A stretch of 64,000 nt of DNA from Paraburkholderia sp. HP33-1 (GTDB lineage Bacteria > Pseudomonadota > Gammaproteobacteria > Burkholderiales > Burkholderiaceae), in contig NZ_JAJEJR010000001.1 of assembly GCF_021390595.1 (NCBI RefSeq), forward strand, positions 1,426,001 to 1,490,000, written 5' to 3'. Positions 25,731 to 34,822 of this stretch are shown one piece after another. Each line of letters begins with the position of its first letter. The first letter of the stretch is position 1. Under the pieces are notes generated by a model. The model did no database searches, was not told where the DNA came from, and saw only the letters and a list, made by a program, of their open reading frames with translations. Position numbers and translations under genes: made by a program.

Positions 25731-25831
25731 GCACGCTCCTCGGAGGCGCCTGTCATATGCGTCGAATGCATGGCCTGCAGTGCATGTCCGGATGCCGCCG
25801 CGGCGGCCCGATTCAGCAGCGGCGCACTCAT
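25727..25831 (-). CDS. 34-codon open frame coupled to ACP and DUF1839 genes
   Basis: Begins MSAPLLNRAAAAASGHALQ and ends TGASEERA. Its ATG overlaps the ACP stop (ATGA) and its stop overlaps the DUF1839 start (ATGA). Either it encodes a genuine Ala-rich peptide, or it is the fused N- and C-terminal stumps of a larger gene lost by an in-frame deletion. In related bacteria I recall an acyl-CoA dehydrogenase gene in this position, which favours the deletion idea, but that is not shown by this sequence. Confidence 0.45.
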   Translation of the reverse strand: MSAPLLNRAAAAASGHALQAMHSTHMTGASEERA

Positions 25832-26079
25832 GCCGCCGCCTTGGTCTTCTGCAACTCCGTCATCGCGGCGGCCATCGAGTCGATGCTCGAGAACAGGTGC
25901 CGCGTCAGCATACGGTCGGGAATTTCCACGTTGAATTCATCTTCGATGGCCAGCATCAGATGCACGGTCGCGAGCGATGAGAGTCCGGCAGCATAGAGGT
26001 CGGCGTCGTCGGTAAGGCTGTCCACCGGGACATCCATGCGTGCGGACTCGGAAAGGATGCGTCTCAATGCAGTCTTCAT
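25828..26079 (-). CDS. Acyl carrier protein (phosphopantetheine-binding)
   Basis: 83 residues, four-helix ACP. The attachment region is LYAAGLSSLATVHLMLAIEDEFN, with Ser35 (before Leu) the likely 4'-phosphopantetheine site; the canonical GxDSL appears as GLSSL. The following acidic helix with IPDRMLTRHLFSSID is typical of ACP helix III. It is not the housekeeping acpP, which has a different context. The ribosome site is AAAGGGGAA ahead of the ATG. Coupled to a 34-codon frame and DUF1839, it is probably a dedicated carrier for an amino acid or short acyl group, as with Bradyrhizobium-type amino acid:carrier protein ligase partners. Confidence 0.88.
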   Translation of the reverse strand: MKTALRRILSESARMDVPVDSLTDDADLYAAGLSSLATVHLMLAIEDEFNVEIPDRMLTRHLFSSIDSMAAAMTELQKTKAAA

Positions 26080-26381
26080 GCAATGCTTCCCCTTTGGTCA
26101 ATGGTCTACTGATCAGTGCCAACGTCGAAAGGGCGTCAACACGTTTTTTTCGTGTCCAGGTTTCGGGCCGCGTGACGACCGCGACGCGCATGCTGAGGCT
26201 GCGCTTTGTTGACTCGTATTTAAGAATTGTCAATCCCGAGCGTCGGTGCGATGGCGCACGGAAGCCCGTCTTTTGCGCACGTACCGTGTCACCCATGATG
26301 AGGGACCGTCATGGATCGAGATGCCGTCGCGCACGGCAAGCATTGCCGGTTCCGCCGAAAATCCTGTCTACCGGGGGCGTG

Positions 26382-26915
26382 ATGAACTGGAAAACGCTGG
26401 AGTTCGATCAGCTATCTGCACGGGAGTTGTATGTCGTGCTGCGGGCGCGTAGCGCGGTATTCGTTGTCGAGCAGTCGCATGTCTGCCTCGACGCGGACGG
26501 TCGCGACGAGCACGCGTTGCATGTGTTCGCGGTCGAGGACATGGCGCGGCCGATGCCGGTCCTCGCCTATGCGCGCGTGCAACCCGGTGATTCCGAAGAT
26601 CCGGAAGTCATGATCGACAAGGTGCTGACGAGCCCGCTGCGGCGCGGCGACGGTACCGCCGAGATGCTGATCGAGCGTGTGCTCGATGCGGTTGCCCAGC
26701 GCTGGCCGGGCCGCGCCACGCGCGTGAGCGCACCACTTGGCTTGCGCGGCTTCTACGAGCAGTTCGGTTTTCGTAAGACGGAGGGGCCGTACCTCGAACA
26801 CGGGGTGTCGTTCATCGGCCTCACGCGGCAAGTGCGCGGCGCTCAGACGCGCTTCGGTCAGCGGCGCCGCGAGCGCGACGGCGCCTCGTTCGTCAATACG
26901 TTCGAACTGTTGTGA
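26382..26915 (+). CDS. GNAT family N-acetyltransferase (ElaA-like)
   Basis: 177 residues starting MNWKTLEFDQLSARELYVVL, the characteristic beginning of the ElaA branch (xLxxxxLYxLLxxRxxVFVVEQ). VFVVEQSHVCLDADGRDEHALH and the acetyl-CoA turn VLTSPLRRGDGTAEMLIERVL follow, then the C-terminal GLRGFYEQFGFRK. Predicted to transfer an acetyl group from acetyl-CoA to an unknown amine. A C-terminal basic extension (about 155-177) is longer than in typical ElaA. The ATG at 26382 follows GGGGGCG; the longer upstream frame has no resemblance. It diverges from the acyl carrier protein gene. Confidence 0.85.
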   Translation: MNWKTLEFDQLSARELYVVLRARSAVFVVEQSHVCLDADGRDEHALHVFAVEDMARPMPVLAYARVQPGDSEDPEVMIDKVLTSPLRRGDGTAEMLIERVLDAVAQRWPGRATRVSAPLGLRGFYEQFGFRKTEGPYLEHGVSFIGLTRQVRGAQTRFGQRRRERDGASFVNTFELL

Positions 26916-27289
26916 TGCCCCGCCCGCCGCGGACCAACCTCAGTTGCTTGCGTATCCCCATGACCTGTTTGTGCGAGTGAGCACGCGGGCCTCTGACCCC
27001 GTCCATGCAGGTCAGACAATTTCATCTTGTAACGTGCGTATGCGCACAAATTAAACCCCGCAATACAGGCACGCTCTGACAAGCAAGCTTGGGCCCAGGC
27101 GAAACAGGCGGCGTTACAGGAACGAAACAATTCTTCAGAGGGATAACCCTGTCAGGAAGTATCCCAACTGGCGCATCCGTTTCGAAGCTAGCAACGTATC
27201 GGAATACGATCCTTATTGCATAACAACGATACGTAGGGGCCTTTCAATCATCAGGCTACGCGGGGACAACACCGCTTCGGGGATATGCC
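26916..27289. other. Gene-free interval upstream of the FadR-type regulator
   Basis: About 370 bases with lower GC and no credible gene. It presumably holds the promoter of the regulator at 27290; no clear operator half-sites were recognised. Confidence 0.45.
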
Positions 27290-28009
27290 ATGGAACACGC
27301 TAACAAGGATCGCTCGCTGGTGAGCAAGGTGATGGACGGGCTCGTCACCGGCATCGTCGAAGAAAAATACGGCGCGATACTGCCACCGCAGGACGTGCTG
27401 TCGAAGGAGTTCGACGTGAGCCGCACCGTCATGCGCGAGGCGCTATCGATGCTGCTCGCGCGTGACATGCTCGACGTGCGGCCGAAGATCGGCACGCGCA
27501 TCCGGCCGATGAGCGATTGGCGCATGATCGACGAGGACGTCGTCAACTGGCGTTTTCGCGCGAAGCCCGATCCGATGTTCCTGCGTGACATCATCGAGTT
27601 TCGCATGCTGATCGAACCGCGGGCGTCGGCGCAGGCTGCCGCGCGCGGCAGCGCCGCGGACGTCGCGGCGATTCGCGAGGCGTTCGAAGCGTTCCGCGTG
27701 ACCCGTCCGGGAGAGGCGGGGTATCTGGAAGCCGACGAGCTGTTCCATACGCGCATCGTGATCGCGAGCGGCAACCAGTTCTTCAAGCAGATGGCGGCGA
27801 TCATTCGCGGCGCGCTGTCGACCGTCAATCCGATCGTGCACGACCGGGACGGGCTATGGGAGAGCGGGGTCGCGTCGCATCAGCGTGTCGTCGAGGCGAT
27901 CGAGCGGCGCGATCCGAAGGAGGCCGAGATCGCGTCGTTCGCGATGATCGACTCCGGCACCGAGGAGATCGGCGGCCGGTTTTCCGCGGAGCCGCCGGCG
28001 CGGGTGTAA
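27290..28009 (+). CDS. GntR/FadR family transcriptional regulator (FCD domain)
   Basis: 239 residues. The N-terminal winged helix (about 8-75) contains GIVEEKYGAILPPQDVLSKEFDVSRTVMREALSML and the wing with KIGTRIRPMSDW. The all-helical FCD ligand domain (about 95-225) contains FRMLIEPRASAQAA, ADELFHTRIVIASGN with metal-coordinating Asp/His, and SHQRVVEAIERRD with a further His. FCD regulators commonly sense sugar acids or organic acids. It is followed in the same direction by a Gfo/Idh/MocA oxidoreductase, which it may control. Confidence 0.9.
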   Translation: MEHANKDRSLVSKVMDGLVTGIVEEKYGAILPPQDVLSKEFDVSRTVMREALSMLLARDMLDVRPKIGTRIRPMSDWRMIDEDVVNWRFRAKPDPMFLRDIIEFRMLIEPRASAQAAARGSAADVAAIREAFEAFRVTRPGEAGYLEADELFHTRIVIASGNQFFKQMAAIIRGALSTVNPIVHDRDGLWESGVASHQRVVEAIERRDPKEAEIASFAMIDSGTEEIGGRFSAEPPARV

Positions 28010-28160
28010 GCGCGGGCTCAGCGTATCTGTCAGAGCCTGGCCGCGGGGGCGGCGGGGCAGGTGTCGAAGGGCGGTTCGCGTTGGCCGCGTTCGCCGCATG
28101 TGCGTTCGGCATGCGCGACAATAGCGGCTGCTCCGAACCGCATTGACCTTTGCACACACG

Positions 28161-29201
28161 ATGACAGATACGACAGCGGCACCGCACGCAGCCAGCGCTC
28201 AACCAACCCATCGGCACGACACCACTTCGACGCGCGAGATCCGCTGGGGGATCGTCGGCACTGGCCGGATTGCGCGCCGCTTCGCGCAGGGGCTCGCCTA
28301 CGTGCCGCACACACGGCTCGCCGCGCTGTGGTCGCGTCGTGCGGAGCCGGCGCAGGCGTTCGCCGGCGAGTTCGGCGGCAGCGTCTGCGACAGTTTCGAC
28401 GCGCTGCTCGCGAGCGGCATCGACGCACTTTATATCGCGACACTACAGGACAGCCACGCCGACTATGCGATCGCCGCGCTGCAAGCCGGCCTGCACGTGC
28501 TGTGCGAGAAGCCCGCGTGCATCAATCGCCCGCAACTCGAGCGCGTGCTCGCGGCCGCGCGCGCGTCGCAACGGCTCTTCATGGAAGCGATGAAGCCGCC
28601 GTTCTATCCGCTCTACAGGAAGTTGCGCAAGCACCTCGAGGTCGACCCGATCGGCGAGGTCGGCGTCGTGCGCGCGGGCTGCTCGGTGCCGGGCGTGGCC
28701 GCCGATCATCCGTCGCTGTCGTTCGAGCATGCGGGCGGTGCGCTGCTCGATATCGGCATCTACGAGATGTTTCTGGCGGTCGACTGGCTCGGCGCGCCAC
28801 AAGACGTGCAGACCTTCGGCCGGCTTGGCTCGACCGGCGTCGATACGTTCGCGAGTCTGAACAGCCAGCACGCGCGCGGCGGCATCGCGCAGCTGTTCTG
28901 CGGGCTCGACCTGCACGGCAAGGGCGATGCGCTGCTGATGGCCAAGGGCGGTCACGTGAGCCTGCACGAACCATGGTGGAACCCGTCGCGCGCGACGATC
29001 CGATATGCGGACGGCCGCGTCGTCGAACTCGACGAGCCGTTCGAAGGCGGCGGCTTGAACTACGAGACCGCGCACTTCTGCGAGCTGATTCGCGCGGGTC
29101 GGCTGGAGAGTCCGCTGATGCCGCACGACACGTCGCGGCAGATGATCGCGATGACCGACGCGGCGCGCGCGGCGTTGGGGCTCAGGTTCGCTGGAGAGTG
29201 A
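28161..29201 (+). CDS. Gfo/Idh/MocA family oxidoreductase
   Basis: 346 residues. The NAD(P)-binding Rossmann domain (about 25-150) has WGIVGTGRIARRFAQGL, LYIATLQDSHADYAIAAL and the family catalytic signature CEKPACIN with its Lys. The C-terminal domain has GALLDIGIYEMFLAVDWLG, where the GxxxDxGxY pattern carries the likely catalytic Asp and Tyr. The type resembles trans-1,2-dihydrobenzene-1,2-diol or sugar dehydrogenases; the substrate is unknown. The ATG at 28161 is chosen over a TTG 18 bases upstream. It lies 150 bases after the FadR-type regulator and may form a regulon with it. Confidence 0.88.
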   Translation: MTDTTAAPHAASAQPTHRHDTTSTREIRWGIVGTGRIARRFAQGLAYVPHTRLAALWSRRAEPAQAFAGEFGGSVCDSFDALLASGIDALYIATLQDSHADYAIAALQAGLHVLCEKPACINRPQLERVLAAARASQRLFMEAMKPPFYPLYRKLRKHLEVDPIGEVGVVRAGCSVPGVAADHPSLSFEHAGGALLDIGIYEMFLAVDWLGAPQDVQTFGRLGSTGVDTFASLNSQHARGGIAQLFCGLDLHGKGDALLMAKGGHVSLHEPWWNPSRATIRYADGRVVELDEPFEGGGLNYETAHFCELIRAGRLESPLMPHDTSRQMIAMTDAARAALGLRFAGE

Positions 29202-29235
29202 GCGGCCGGCGTGAACGAAGAAGAGTGCGCGGCGC

Positions 29236-29895
29236 TCAGTGCCGCGTCGGCAGCGACAGACGCCGCTCGTACCAGCGCTGCGCCCATTCGAGCACCTGGC
29301 ACAGCACCCAGTACACGGCGGCGGCCGCAAGATAAAGCGGCAGCGGCTGATAGGTCGACGCGATGATCTCCTGCGCGCTACGCAACAGCTCGGTCACCGT
29401 GATCACGGACACGAGAGAAGTGTCTTTGATCAGGCTGATCAGGCTGTTCGACAGACTCGGCACCGCGATGCGCAGCGCCTGCGGCGCGATCACGTAGCGC
29501 AGCGTCTGACGCCGCGACAGCCCGAGGCTGTACGAGGCAAGCCACTGACCCTGGTGGATCCCCAGAATCGCGCCGCGCATGCTCTCCGACAGATACGCGG
29601 CGACGTTCGCCGACAACGCGATCACGCCGGCCGGCGTCGGCTCGAGCGAAATGCCGAAGCTCGGCAGACCGTAATAAATCACGAAGATCTGCACAAGCAG
29701 CGGGGTGCCGCGCATCACGCTCACATAGACACGCGCGATCCAGTTCAGCGGACGGCTGTGGCTGATGCCCATCAGCGCGAGCACGGCGCCGCCGATCAGG
29801 CCGAAGATCATCGACAGGATCGCGAACTTGATCGTCAGCAAGGCGCCTTGTGCGAGCACCGGCAGCGATTGGAGCAGCAGGGATGTGATGGACAT
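29236..29895 (-). CDS. Polar amino acid ABC transporter permease
   Basis: 219 residues with five membrane segments, His/Glu/Gln/Arg/opine (HEQRO) family. Visible are GALLTIKFAILSMIFGLIGGAVLAL, VYVSVMRGTPLLVQIFVIYYGLP (the RGTPLLVQ signature), the EAA-like loop SLGLSRRQTLRYVIAPQALRIAVPSLSN that contacts the ATPase, and LIKDTSLVSVITVTELL. Most like cystine/diaminopimelate permeases (YecS/TcyL). It follows the binding-protein gene on the same strand across a hairpin. No ATPase gene is adjacent, so an ATPase from elsewhere must be used. Confidence 0.92.
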   Translation of the reverse strand: MSITSLLLQSLPVLAQGALLTIKFAILSMIFGLIGGAVLALMGISHSRPLNWIARVYVSVMRGTPLLVQIFVIYYGLPSFGISLEPTPAGVIALSANVAAYLSESMRGAILGIHQGQWLASYSLGLSRRQTLRYVIAPQALRIAVPSLSNSLISLIKDTSLVSVITVTELLRSAQEIIASTYQPLPLYLAAAAVYWVLCQVLEWAQRWYERRLSLPTRH

Positions 29896-30025
29896 GGGCG
29901 GTGTTCTTATTGACGCACAAAGCGCACATCATAAACTTCGGCGCGCCTCAAAGCGCGGTTCGTGCGATCCGGCTTGGGGTATACGCGACGCGCGGTATGC
30001 GTCGGCGGGGGCTGCATGCCGCAAA

Positions 30026-30063
30026 AATGCGAAGGGCGGCATCGCACCACGACGCCGCCCTTC
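30026..30063 (-). terminator. Hairpin between binding-protein and permease genes
   Basis: Minus strand: GAAGGGCGGC pairs with GCCGCCCTTC across a 13-base loop and is followed by GCATTTTTGC. Probably partially terminates transcription so that the binding protein is made in excess of the permease. Confidence 0.75.
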
Positions 30064-30080
30064 GTTTGACTGCAGGCGTG

Positions 30081-30875
30081 TTACTTGATCGGTTTGCTGA
30101 CGTCGATGCCGAACCACTTCTCCGAGATCTTCGTGAAGGTGCCGTCCGCTTCGAGCTGGGCCATTGCGTCGTCGATCGCCTTTGCGAACTGCGGGTTGCC
30201 CTTTTTGAACGGAATGCCGGACGGGTTGCCCGGGCCGACGTTCGCGCCGGTGCGCAGCGGCAGCTGCGAGTTCTTCAGCAGGTACGCGAGCATCAGACGG
30301 TCGTTCAACGCCGCGTCGAGCCGGCCGGCGGCCAGATCGCGCAGGTACTCGGGCGCACCCGGATAGGTCTTCACGTCGATGCCGGGGACCGCCTTCGCCA
30401 TGTCCATGTAGTTCGTGCCAAGACCGACGCCGAGTTTCTTGCCCTTGAGGTCTTCGAGCGAGGTGAACTGGCGCGTGTCGTCCTTGCGCTGAATCAGCTG
30501 CGCTGCTGAGTACGTGTACGGCGGCGAGAAGTCGAGCGTCTGCTTGCGCGCGTCGGTGATGCCGACCTGGTTGACGATCACGTCGAACTTGCCCGCCTGC
30601 AGACCAGCGATGATGCCGCTCCACTCGGTCGTCACAAACTCCGGCTTCAAGCCGAGCTTCGCCGCGACCGCCTTGGCGATGTCGACGTCATAGCCGACCA
30701 GCTCGCCTGACGGCGCTTTCGAGTTGAACGGCGGGAAGGTCCCTTCGAGACCGATGCGCAGCGTGCCGCGCTGCTTGACCTGGTCGAGCAGGTCTGCCGC
30801 GTGCGCGGTGACGGCGGTGAGCGACGCGCCGATCAGCGCGGTGGCAAGAAGCTTCTTTAGCAGGCCAAATTTCAT
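30081..30875 (-). CDS. Amino acid ABC transporter substrate-binding protein (cystine-binding FliY-like)
   Basis: 264 residues with a signal peptide (KFGLLKKLLATALIGASL, cut near AHAAD). The mature protein has TLRIGLEGTFPPFNSKAPSGELVGYDVDIAKAVAAKLG, the standard start of HEQRO receptors, with EFVTTEWSGIIAGLQAGKFDVIVNQVGIT and LGTNY. The sequence type is closest to cystine/cysteine receptors. ATG at 30875 is preferred because AAGGA lies seven bases before it; the frame is open 42 bases further. With the permease downstream it would import cystine or a related sulfur amino acid, in keeping with the sulfur genes elsewhere in the window. Confidence 0.88.
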   Translation of the reverse strand: MKFGLLKKLLATALIGASLTAVTAHAADLLDQVKQRGTLRIGLEGTFPPFNSKAPSGELVGYDVDIAKAVAAKLGLKPEFVTTEWSGIIAGLQAGKFDVIVNQVGITDARKQTLDFSPPYTYSAAQLIQRKDDTRQFTSLEDLKGKKLGVGLGTNYMDMAKAVPGIDVKTYPGAPEYLRDLAAGRLDAALNDRLMLAYLLKNSQLPLRTGANVGPGNPSGIPFKKGNPQFAKAIDDAMAQLEADGTFTKISEKWFGIDVSKPIK

Positions 30876-30984
30876 CGTGTTCCTTAGTACGTCTGGCGTT
30901 TTGACGGTCGAGAGCATAACAAACGAGACTATCGCAACCTAAATATCGTTTGTTTATGTCTATATACGCCCGCGGCGCGGATGC

Positions 30985-32007
30985 TTAGCGCAGCGCCTGC
31001 GCGCATTCGGCGACGAGCGCCGGACCGCGGTAGATGAAACCAGTATAAAGCTGCACCAGCGACGCGCCGGCTGCGAGCTTCGCGCGCGCATCCTCGCCCG
31101 AGAAAATCCCGCCGACGCCGATGATCGGCACCGCCTCGCCGACTTCGGCGCGCAGCTTGCGGATCACCGCGTTCGAGGCGTCGAACACCGGCTTGCCCGA
31201 CAGGCCGCCGGCTTCGTCGCCATGCGGCATGCCGGTGACGGCGGTACGCGACAGCGTGGTGTTGGTTGCGATCACGCCTTCGAACTGGTGGCGCAGCAAG
31301 GTGTCCGCGATCGACTTGATCTGCTCGTCGTCGAGGTCCGGCGCGATCTTCAGCGCGAGCGGCACGAGCTTGCCGTGCATATCGGCGAGCCGTTGCTGCT
31401 TGTCCTTCAGCGCGGCGAGCAGCGCGTCGAGTTCGTCGGCGCCTTGTAGCTGGCGCAGGTTCTTCGTATTCGGCGACGAGATGTTGACCGTCACGTAGCT
31501 CGCGAACGGGTACACGCGTTCGAGGCAGTAGAGATAGTCTTCGACGGCGCGCTCGATCGGCGTGTCGGCATTCTTGCCGATGTTCAGTCCGAGGATGCCG
31601 CGATAGCGCGCGGCCTGGACGTTCTTCACGAACTGGTCGACGCCGGCGTTGTTGAAGCCCATCCGGTTGATCACCGCGTTTGCCTGCGGCAGCCGGAACA
31701 TGCGCGGGCGCGGATTGCCCGGCTGAGCGCGCGGGGTCACCGTGCCCACTTCGATGAAGCCGAAGCCGAGTGCCGCCAGACCGTCGATGCACGCGCCGTC
31801 CTTGTCGAGGCCCGCCGCGAGTCCGACCGGGTTGCGGAACGTCAGGCCCATCACGGTGCGCGGCGAATCCGGCACGCGCGCCGCGAGTGCGCTGGCGAGG
31901 CCGGTGCGGCCAGCGGCGCCGAGCATGCGCAAGGTCAGATGGTGAGCGTCTTCCGCGTCCATGCGAAAGAGTTGGGCGCGAACGAGCGGATAAAGGGAAC
32001 TGAGCAC
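30985..32007 (-). CDS. pyrD: Dihydroorotate dehydrogenase (quinone), class 2
   Basis: 340 residues from a GTG at 32007. It oxidises dihydroorotate to orotate in pyrimidine synthesis, passing electrons to the membrane quinone. The N-terminal membrane-associating helix ([23 protein letters not shown]) is typical of class 2, as are [64 protein letters not shown] with the catalytic Ser, and the FMN phosphate site [30 protein letters not shown]. No ATG exists at the expected start; the frame continues upstream into the bpt gene, so the GTG is inferred by comparison with the family. Confidence 0.94.
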   Translation of the reverse strand: MLSSLYPLVRAQLFRMDAEDAHHLTLRMLGAAGRTGLASALAARVPDSPRTVMGLTFRNPVGLAAGLDKDGACIDGLAALGFGFIEVGTVTPRAQPGNPRPRMFRLPQANAVINRMGFNNAGVDQFVKNVQAARYRGILGLNIGKNADTPIERAVEDYLYCLERVYPFASYVTVNISSPNTKNLRQLQGADELDALLAALKDKQQRLADMHGKLVPLALKIAPDLDDEQIKSIADTLLRHQFEGVIATNTTLSRTAVTGMPHGDEAGGLSGKPVFDASNAVIRKLRAEVGEAVPIIGVGGIFSGEDARAKLAAGASLVQLYTGFIYRGPALVAECAQALR

Positions 32008-32107
32008 GGGATGAAGCCGGACGGCCGGAAAATGGGAACCCGTTATTTTACCGGCTTTGGGCTCTGATGAGACTGCCCGGGTGTTGCTGGCGACGACTAC
32101 GCCTCGA

Positions 32108-32941
32108 CTACGGCCTGAGCGGCCCGCGTCGCCCATGCATCGCGAAATCGACCGGCGGCAGCTCGATGCTGGCCGGGTCGAGCACACGCCACGCCCCTTC
32201 GATCAGGCCTTCGAGCGGCCGGAAATTCGCCTTGTACGCCATTTTCGGGCTTTCGCGAATCCAGTAGCCGAGATACACGTAAGGCAGATTCAGGCTGCGT
32301 GCCTGCTCGATCTGCCAGTAGATGTTGTAAGTGCCGAAGCTCGCGTGCGGCAGGTCCGGCTCGAAGAACGTGTACACGGACGACAAGCCGTCGCCGAGGA
32401 TATCGATCATGCTGATCATGCGCAGCGGGCCTGGCGCGTCGGGGCGCCCATCGGGCCGCTGCGTCGCCGGCTCGCGAAACTCGACGAGCCGCGAATTGAT
32501 CCGGCTTTGCAGCAGGAACTGCTCGTACTGGTCCCGGCTGTCGCGATCCATGCCGCCGCCTGCGTGGCGCGCCGACTGGTAGCGCATATACAGCACGTAA
32601 TGCTCCTCGTCGTAGTGCAGCGGCGCTACCGTCGCGATCAGGTCGCCGTGCTTTTTCCATACGCGCCGCTGCGTGCGGTTCGGCTGAAAACGCTCGACCG
32701 GCACGCGCACCGGCACGCACGCGCGGCAGCCGTCGCAATACGGGCGGTAGGTGAACACGCCCGAGCGCCGGAAGCCCGCCTTGACGAGGTCCGTGTAGAC
32801 GTCCGAATTGATCAGGTGACTGGGTGTGGCGACCTGCGAGCGCGCAATGCGGCCGTCCAGGTAACTGCAGGGATAGGGCGCCGTTGCATAAAATTGCAGC
32901 GCGGAAAGCGGGGAAAGAGGCAGCTCGTTGGGGTGAGTCAC
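32108..32941 (-). CDS. bpt: Aspartate/glutamate leucyltransferase
   Basis: 277 residues. It transfers leucine from leucyl-tRNA to N-terminal Asp or Glu, making substrates for ClpS/ClpAP (N-degron pathway). The N-terminal domain has [17 protein letters not shown] and the Cys cluster [21 protein letters not shown], shared with arginyltransferase ATE; the C-terminal GNAT-like domain has [19 protein letters not shown] and [21 protein letters not shown]. Adjacent to aat, the other N-degron transferase, on the same strand; aat, bpt and pyrD are likely cotranscribed. Confidence 0.93.
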   Translation of the reverse strand: MTHPNELPLSPLSALQFYATAPYPCSYLDGRIARSQVATPSHLINSDVYTDLVKAGFRRSGVFTYRPYCDGCRACVPVRVPVERFQPNRTQRRVWKKHGDLIATVAPLHYDEEHYVLYMRYQSARHAGGGMDRDSRDQYEQFLLQSRINSRLVEFREPATQRPDGRPDAPGPLRMISMIDILGDGLSSVYTFFEPDLPHASFGTYNIYWQIEQARSLNLPYVYLGYWIRESPKMAYKANFRPLEGLIEGAWRVLDPASIELPPVDFAMHGRRGPLRP

Positions 32942-33043
32942 GTTGGCAGCTCTCGAAGCGTCTCTGGTATTGCAAACCCGGCACGCCTGGCGATGGATGC
33001 CGCTACTCGATGGGCGGCAGACCCGGGTTCGGCCTGATTCTTC

Positions 33044-33781
33044 CTACGCCGTGCGCGCGACGATCTCGAGCAGGGCGGTCTTGTCGAACCGCCACGGGAT
33101 CGCCGGTGCGCCGACAGACGCGCGAACATGCGCGACGAACGCCTTGCGCGCTATCTCGCGACCGCCGAGCGACGCCAGATGCGACGTGTTCTGCTGGCAG
33201 TCTATCATTTCTACTTCGTGGCGTCGCAAGTGGCCGACCAGCGCGGCCAGCGCCATTTTCGAGCCGTCGGTGACGTCGGTATACATCGATTCGCCGAAGA
33301 ACATCCGGCCGAGCGACACGCCGTACAGACCACCGACACGCCTACCCTCGAACCAGGTTTCGATGCTATGCGCATCGCCCATGCGGTGCAGTGACGAATA
33401 AGCCTCGACGACATCGGCGGTGATCCACGTGCCGCGCTGGCCGCGGCGCGGCGCTTGCGCGCACGCGCGCATCACGGCGGCGAAATCGTGATCGACGCGA
33501 ATTTCCCACGCGTCGTCGCGCAATACGCGCTTGAGCGTCTTGCGCAGCGACGGCGACAGCTTGAACTCGACAGGGCGCAGGATCATGCGCGGATCGGGGC
33601 TCCACCACAACACCGGCTGGCCGTCCGAATACCACGGGAAGATGCCGCGCCGGTAAGCGTCGATGAGGCGTGATGGCAGCAGGTCGCTGCTTGCCGCGAG
33701 CAGACCCGGCGCGCCGCTCGCGGCGCCGAGCGCGCGCTCGACGGGCGGGAACGGATCGTCAGCGGCGAGCCACGGAACCAT
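33044..33781 (-). CDS. aat: Leucyl/phenylalanyl-tRNA--protein transferase
   Basis: 245 residues. It attaches Leu or Phe to proteins with N-terminal Arg or Lys, marking them for ClpAP. Motifs: [74 protein letters not shown] with the acceptor-binding Trp, [29 protein letters not shown] and the C-terminal [11 protein letters not shown]. It starts ten bases after the NUDIX gene stop. Confidence 0.95.
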   Translation of the reverse strand: MVPWLAADDPFPPVERALGAASGAPGLLAASSDLLPSRLIDAYRRGIFPWYSDGQPVLWWSPDPRMILRPVEFKLSPSLRKTLKRVLRDDAWEIRVDHDFAAVMRACAQAPRRGQRGTWITADVVEAYSSLHRMGDAHSIETWFEGRRVGGLYGVSLGRMFFGESMYTDVTDGSKMALAALVGHLRRHEVEMIDCQQNTSHLASLGGREIARKAFVAHVRASVGAPAIPWRFDKTALLEIVARTA

Positions 33782-33790
33782 GCGCGCCGC

Positions 33791-34336
33791 TCAACCTTCG
33801 CGCAGTGAGCGGAAGATGTCGCCCGTATGCAGGCCGAAACTGCCGGCCGCGCGGTCGGCGAAAAAAAAGCGCAGCGTCTGGCCGACGGTCGGAAATGCGA
33901 TCTCGTCCCACGGAATCTCATGCTCCTCGAAGAGCTTCACTTCAAGGCTTTCCTCGCCGGCGGCGACGTCGAGATCGAGGAGCCGCGCCATGTAGAACAG
34001 ATGCACCTGATGCACGTGCGGCACGTTCAGCAGCGAAAATAGGTTCTGCACCTCGACGCGCGCGCCGGCTTCCTCGAGCGTTTCGCGCGAGGCGGCTTCG
34101 GCCGTCGTCTCTCCCATTTCCATGAAGCCGGCGGGCAGCGTCCAGTAACCGTAGCGCGGCTCGATCGCGCGACGGCACAGCAGCACCTTGTCGTCCCACA
34201 CGGGAACGGTGCCGACCACGTTACGCGGATTCTGATAATGCACGGTGCCGCAACTGCCGCATACGAAGCGCTCGCGATTGTCGCCCGGCGGAATGCTCAG
34301 ACTGACGCCGTGGCCGCAGACAGAACAGAATTTCAT
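33791..34336 (-). CDS. NUDIX hydrolase with N-terminal zinc ribbon
   Basis: 181 residues from MKFCSVCGHGV. A CxxC...CGSCG zinc-ribbon (residues 4-35) precedes the NUDIX box GFMEMGETTAEAASRETLEEAGARV, which fits GX5EX7REUXEEXGU. Pattern resembles NADH pyrophosphatase-like/ADP-ribose-type enzymes that cleave nucleoside diphosphates linked to another moiety; exact substrate unknown. The frame extends 29 codons upstream but the chosen ATG matches the zinc ribbon start; no strong ribosome site. It is the first gene of the run leading into aat and bpt. Confidence 0.88.
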   Translation of the reverse strand: MKFCSVCGHGVSLSIPPGDNRERFVCGSCGTVHYQNPRNVVGTVPVWDDKVLLCRRAIEPRYGYWTLPAGFMEMGETTAEAASRETLEEAGARVEVQNLFSLLNVPHVHQVHLFYMARLLDLDVAAGEESLEVKLFEEHEIPWDEIAFPTVGQTLRFFFADRAAGSFGLHTGDIFRSLREG

Positions 34337-34491
34337 TGGGAAGGGGACGAGAAAGGGTGATAGGAGTTTATCACCGGGGCGGGGCATTACTGAGACGCCG
34401 GGAGAGGCGGCCGTGTCCGACATGGTTTTCGTCTGAGGCCGGTGCGGCGTTGATGAGGTTTGCCGGGTGGCGGTATGCGAGGCGACAAAAA

Positions 34492-34528
34492 CAAAAAAGG
34501 GTTACACGCCAATGCGTTGTAACCCTTC
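34492..34528 (-). terminator. Rho-independent terminator after tRNA-fMet
   Basis: Minus strand: GGGTTACAACGC and GCGTGTAACCC form a stem with one bulged A, followed by TTTTTTGTTTTTG. Confidence 0.85.
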
Positions 34529-34540
34529 AATGATTTCGGT

Positions 34541-34617
<77 letters not shown>

Positions 34618-34632
34618 TCCGTCGAAGAAAAG

Positions 34633-34661
34633 ATTATAGCCCAGCCCGACAGCGAGCGCAA
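34633..34661 (-). promoter_or_regulatory. Promoter of tRNA-fMet
   Basis: Minus strand: -35 TTGCGC (34656-34661), 17-base spacer, -10 TATAAT (34633-34638), about 16 bases before the tRNA. Confidence 0.7.
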
Positions 34662-34822
34662 TAGCCATGTAAGGATTGCCTTCATTGTTGTGCGCTCGCC
34701 CGCGCGACATCAGATCCCGGAAAAGCCGCGCATGGACGCTGCGCTAGAATTCAGATACTTCACGCGGCTCGCCGGATCCTCACGACGGCGGGCGCTTCCA
34801 CTCTCCGACTCGCTCTGAACCC

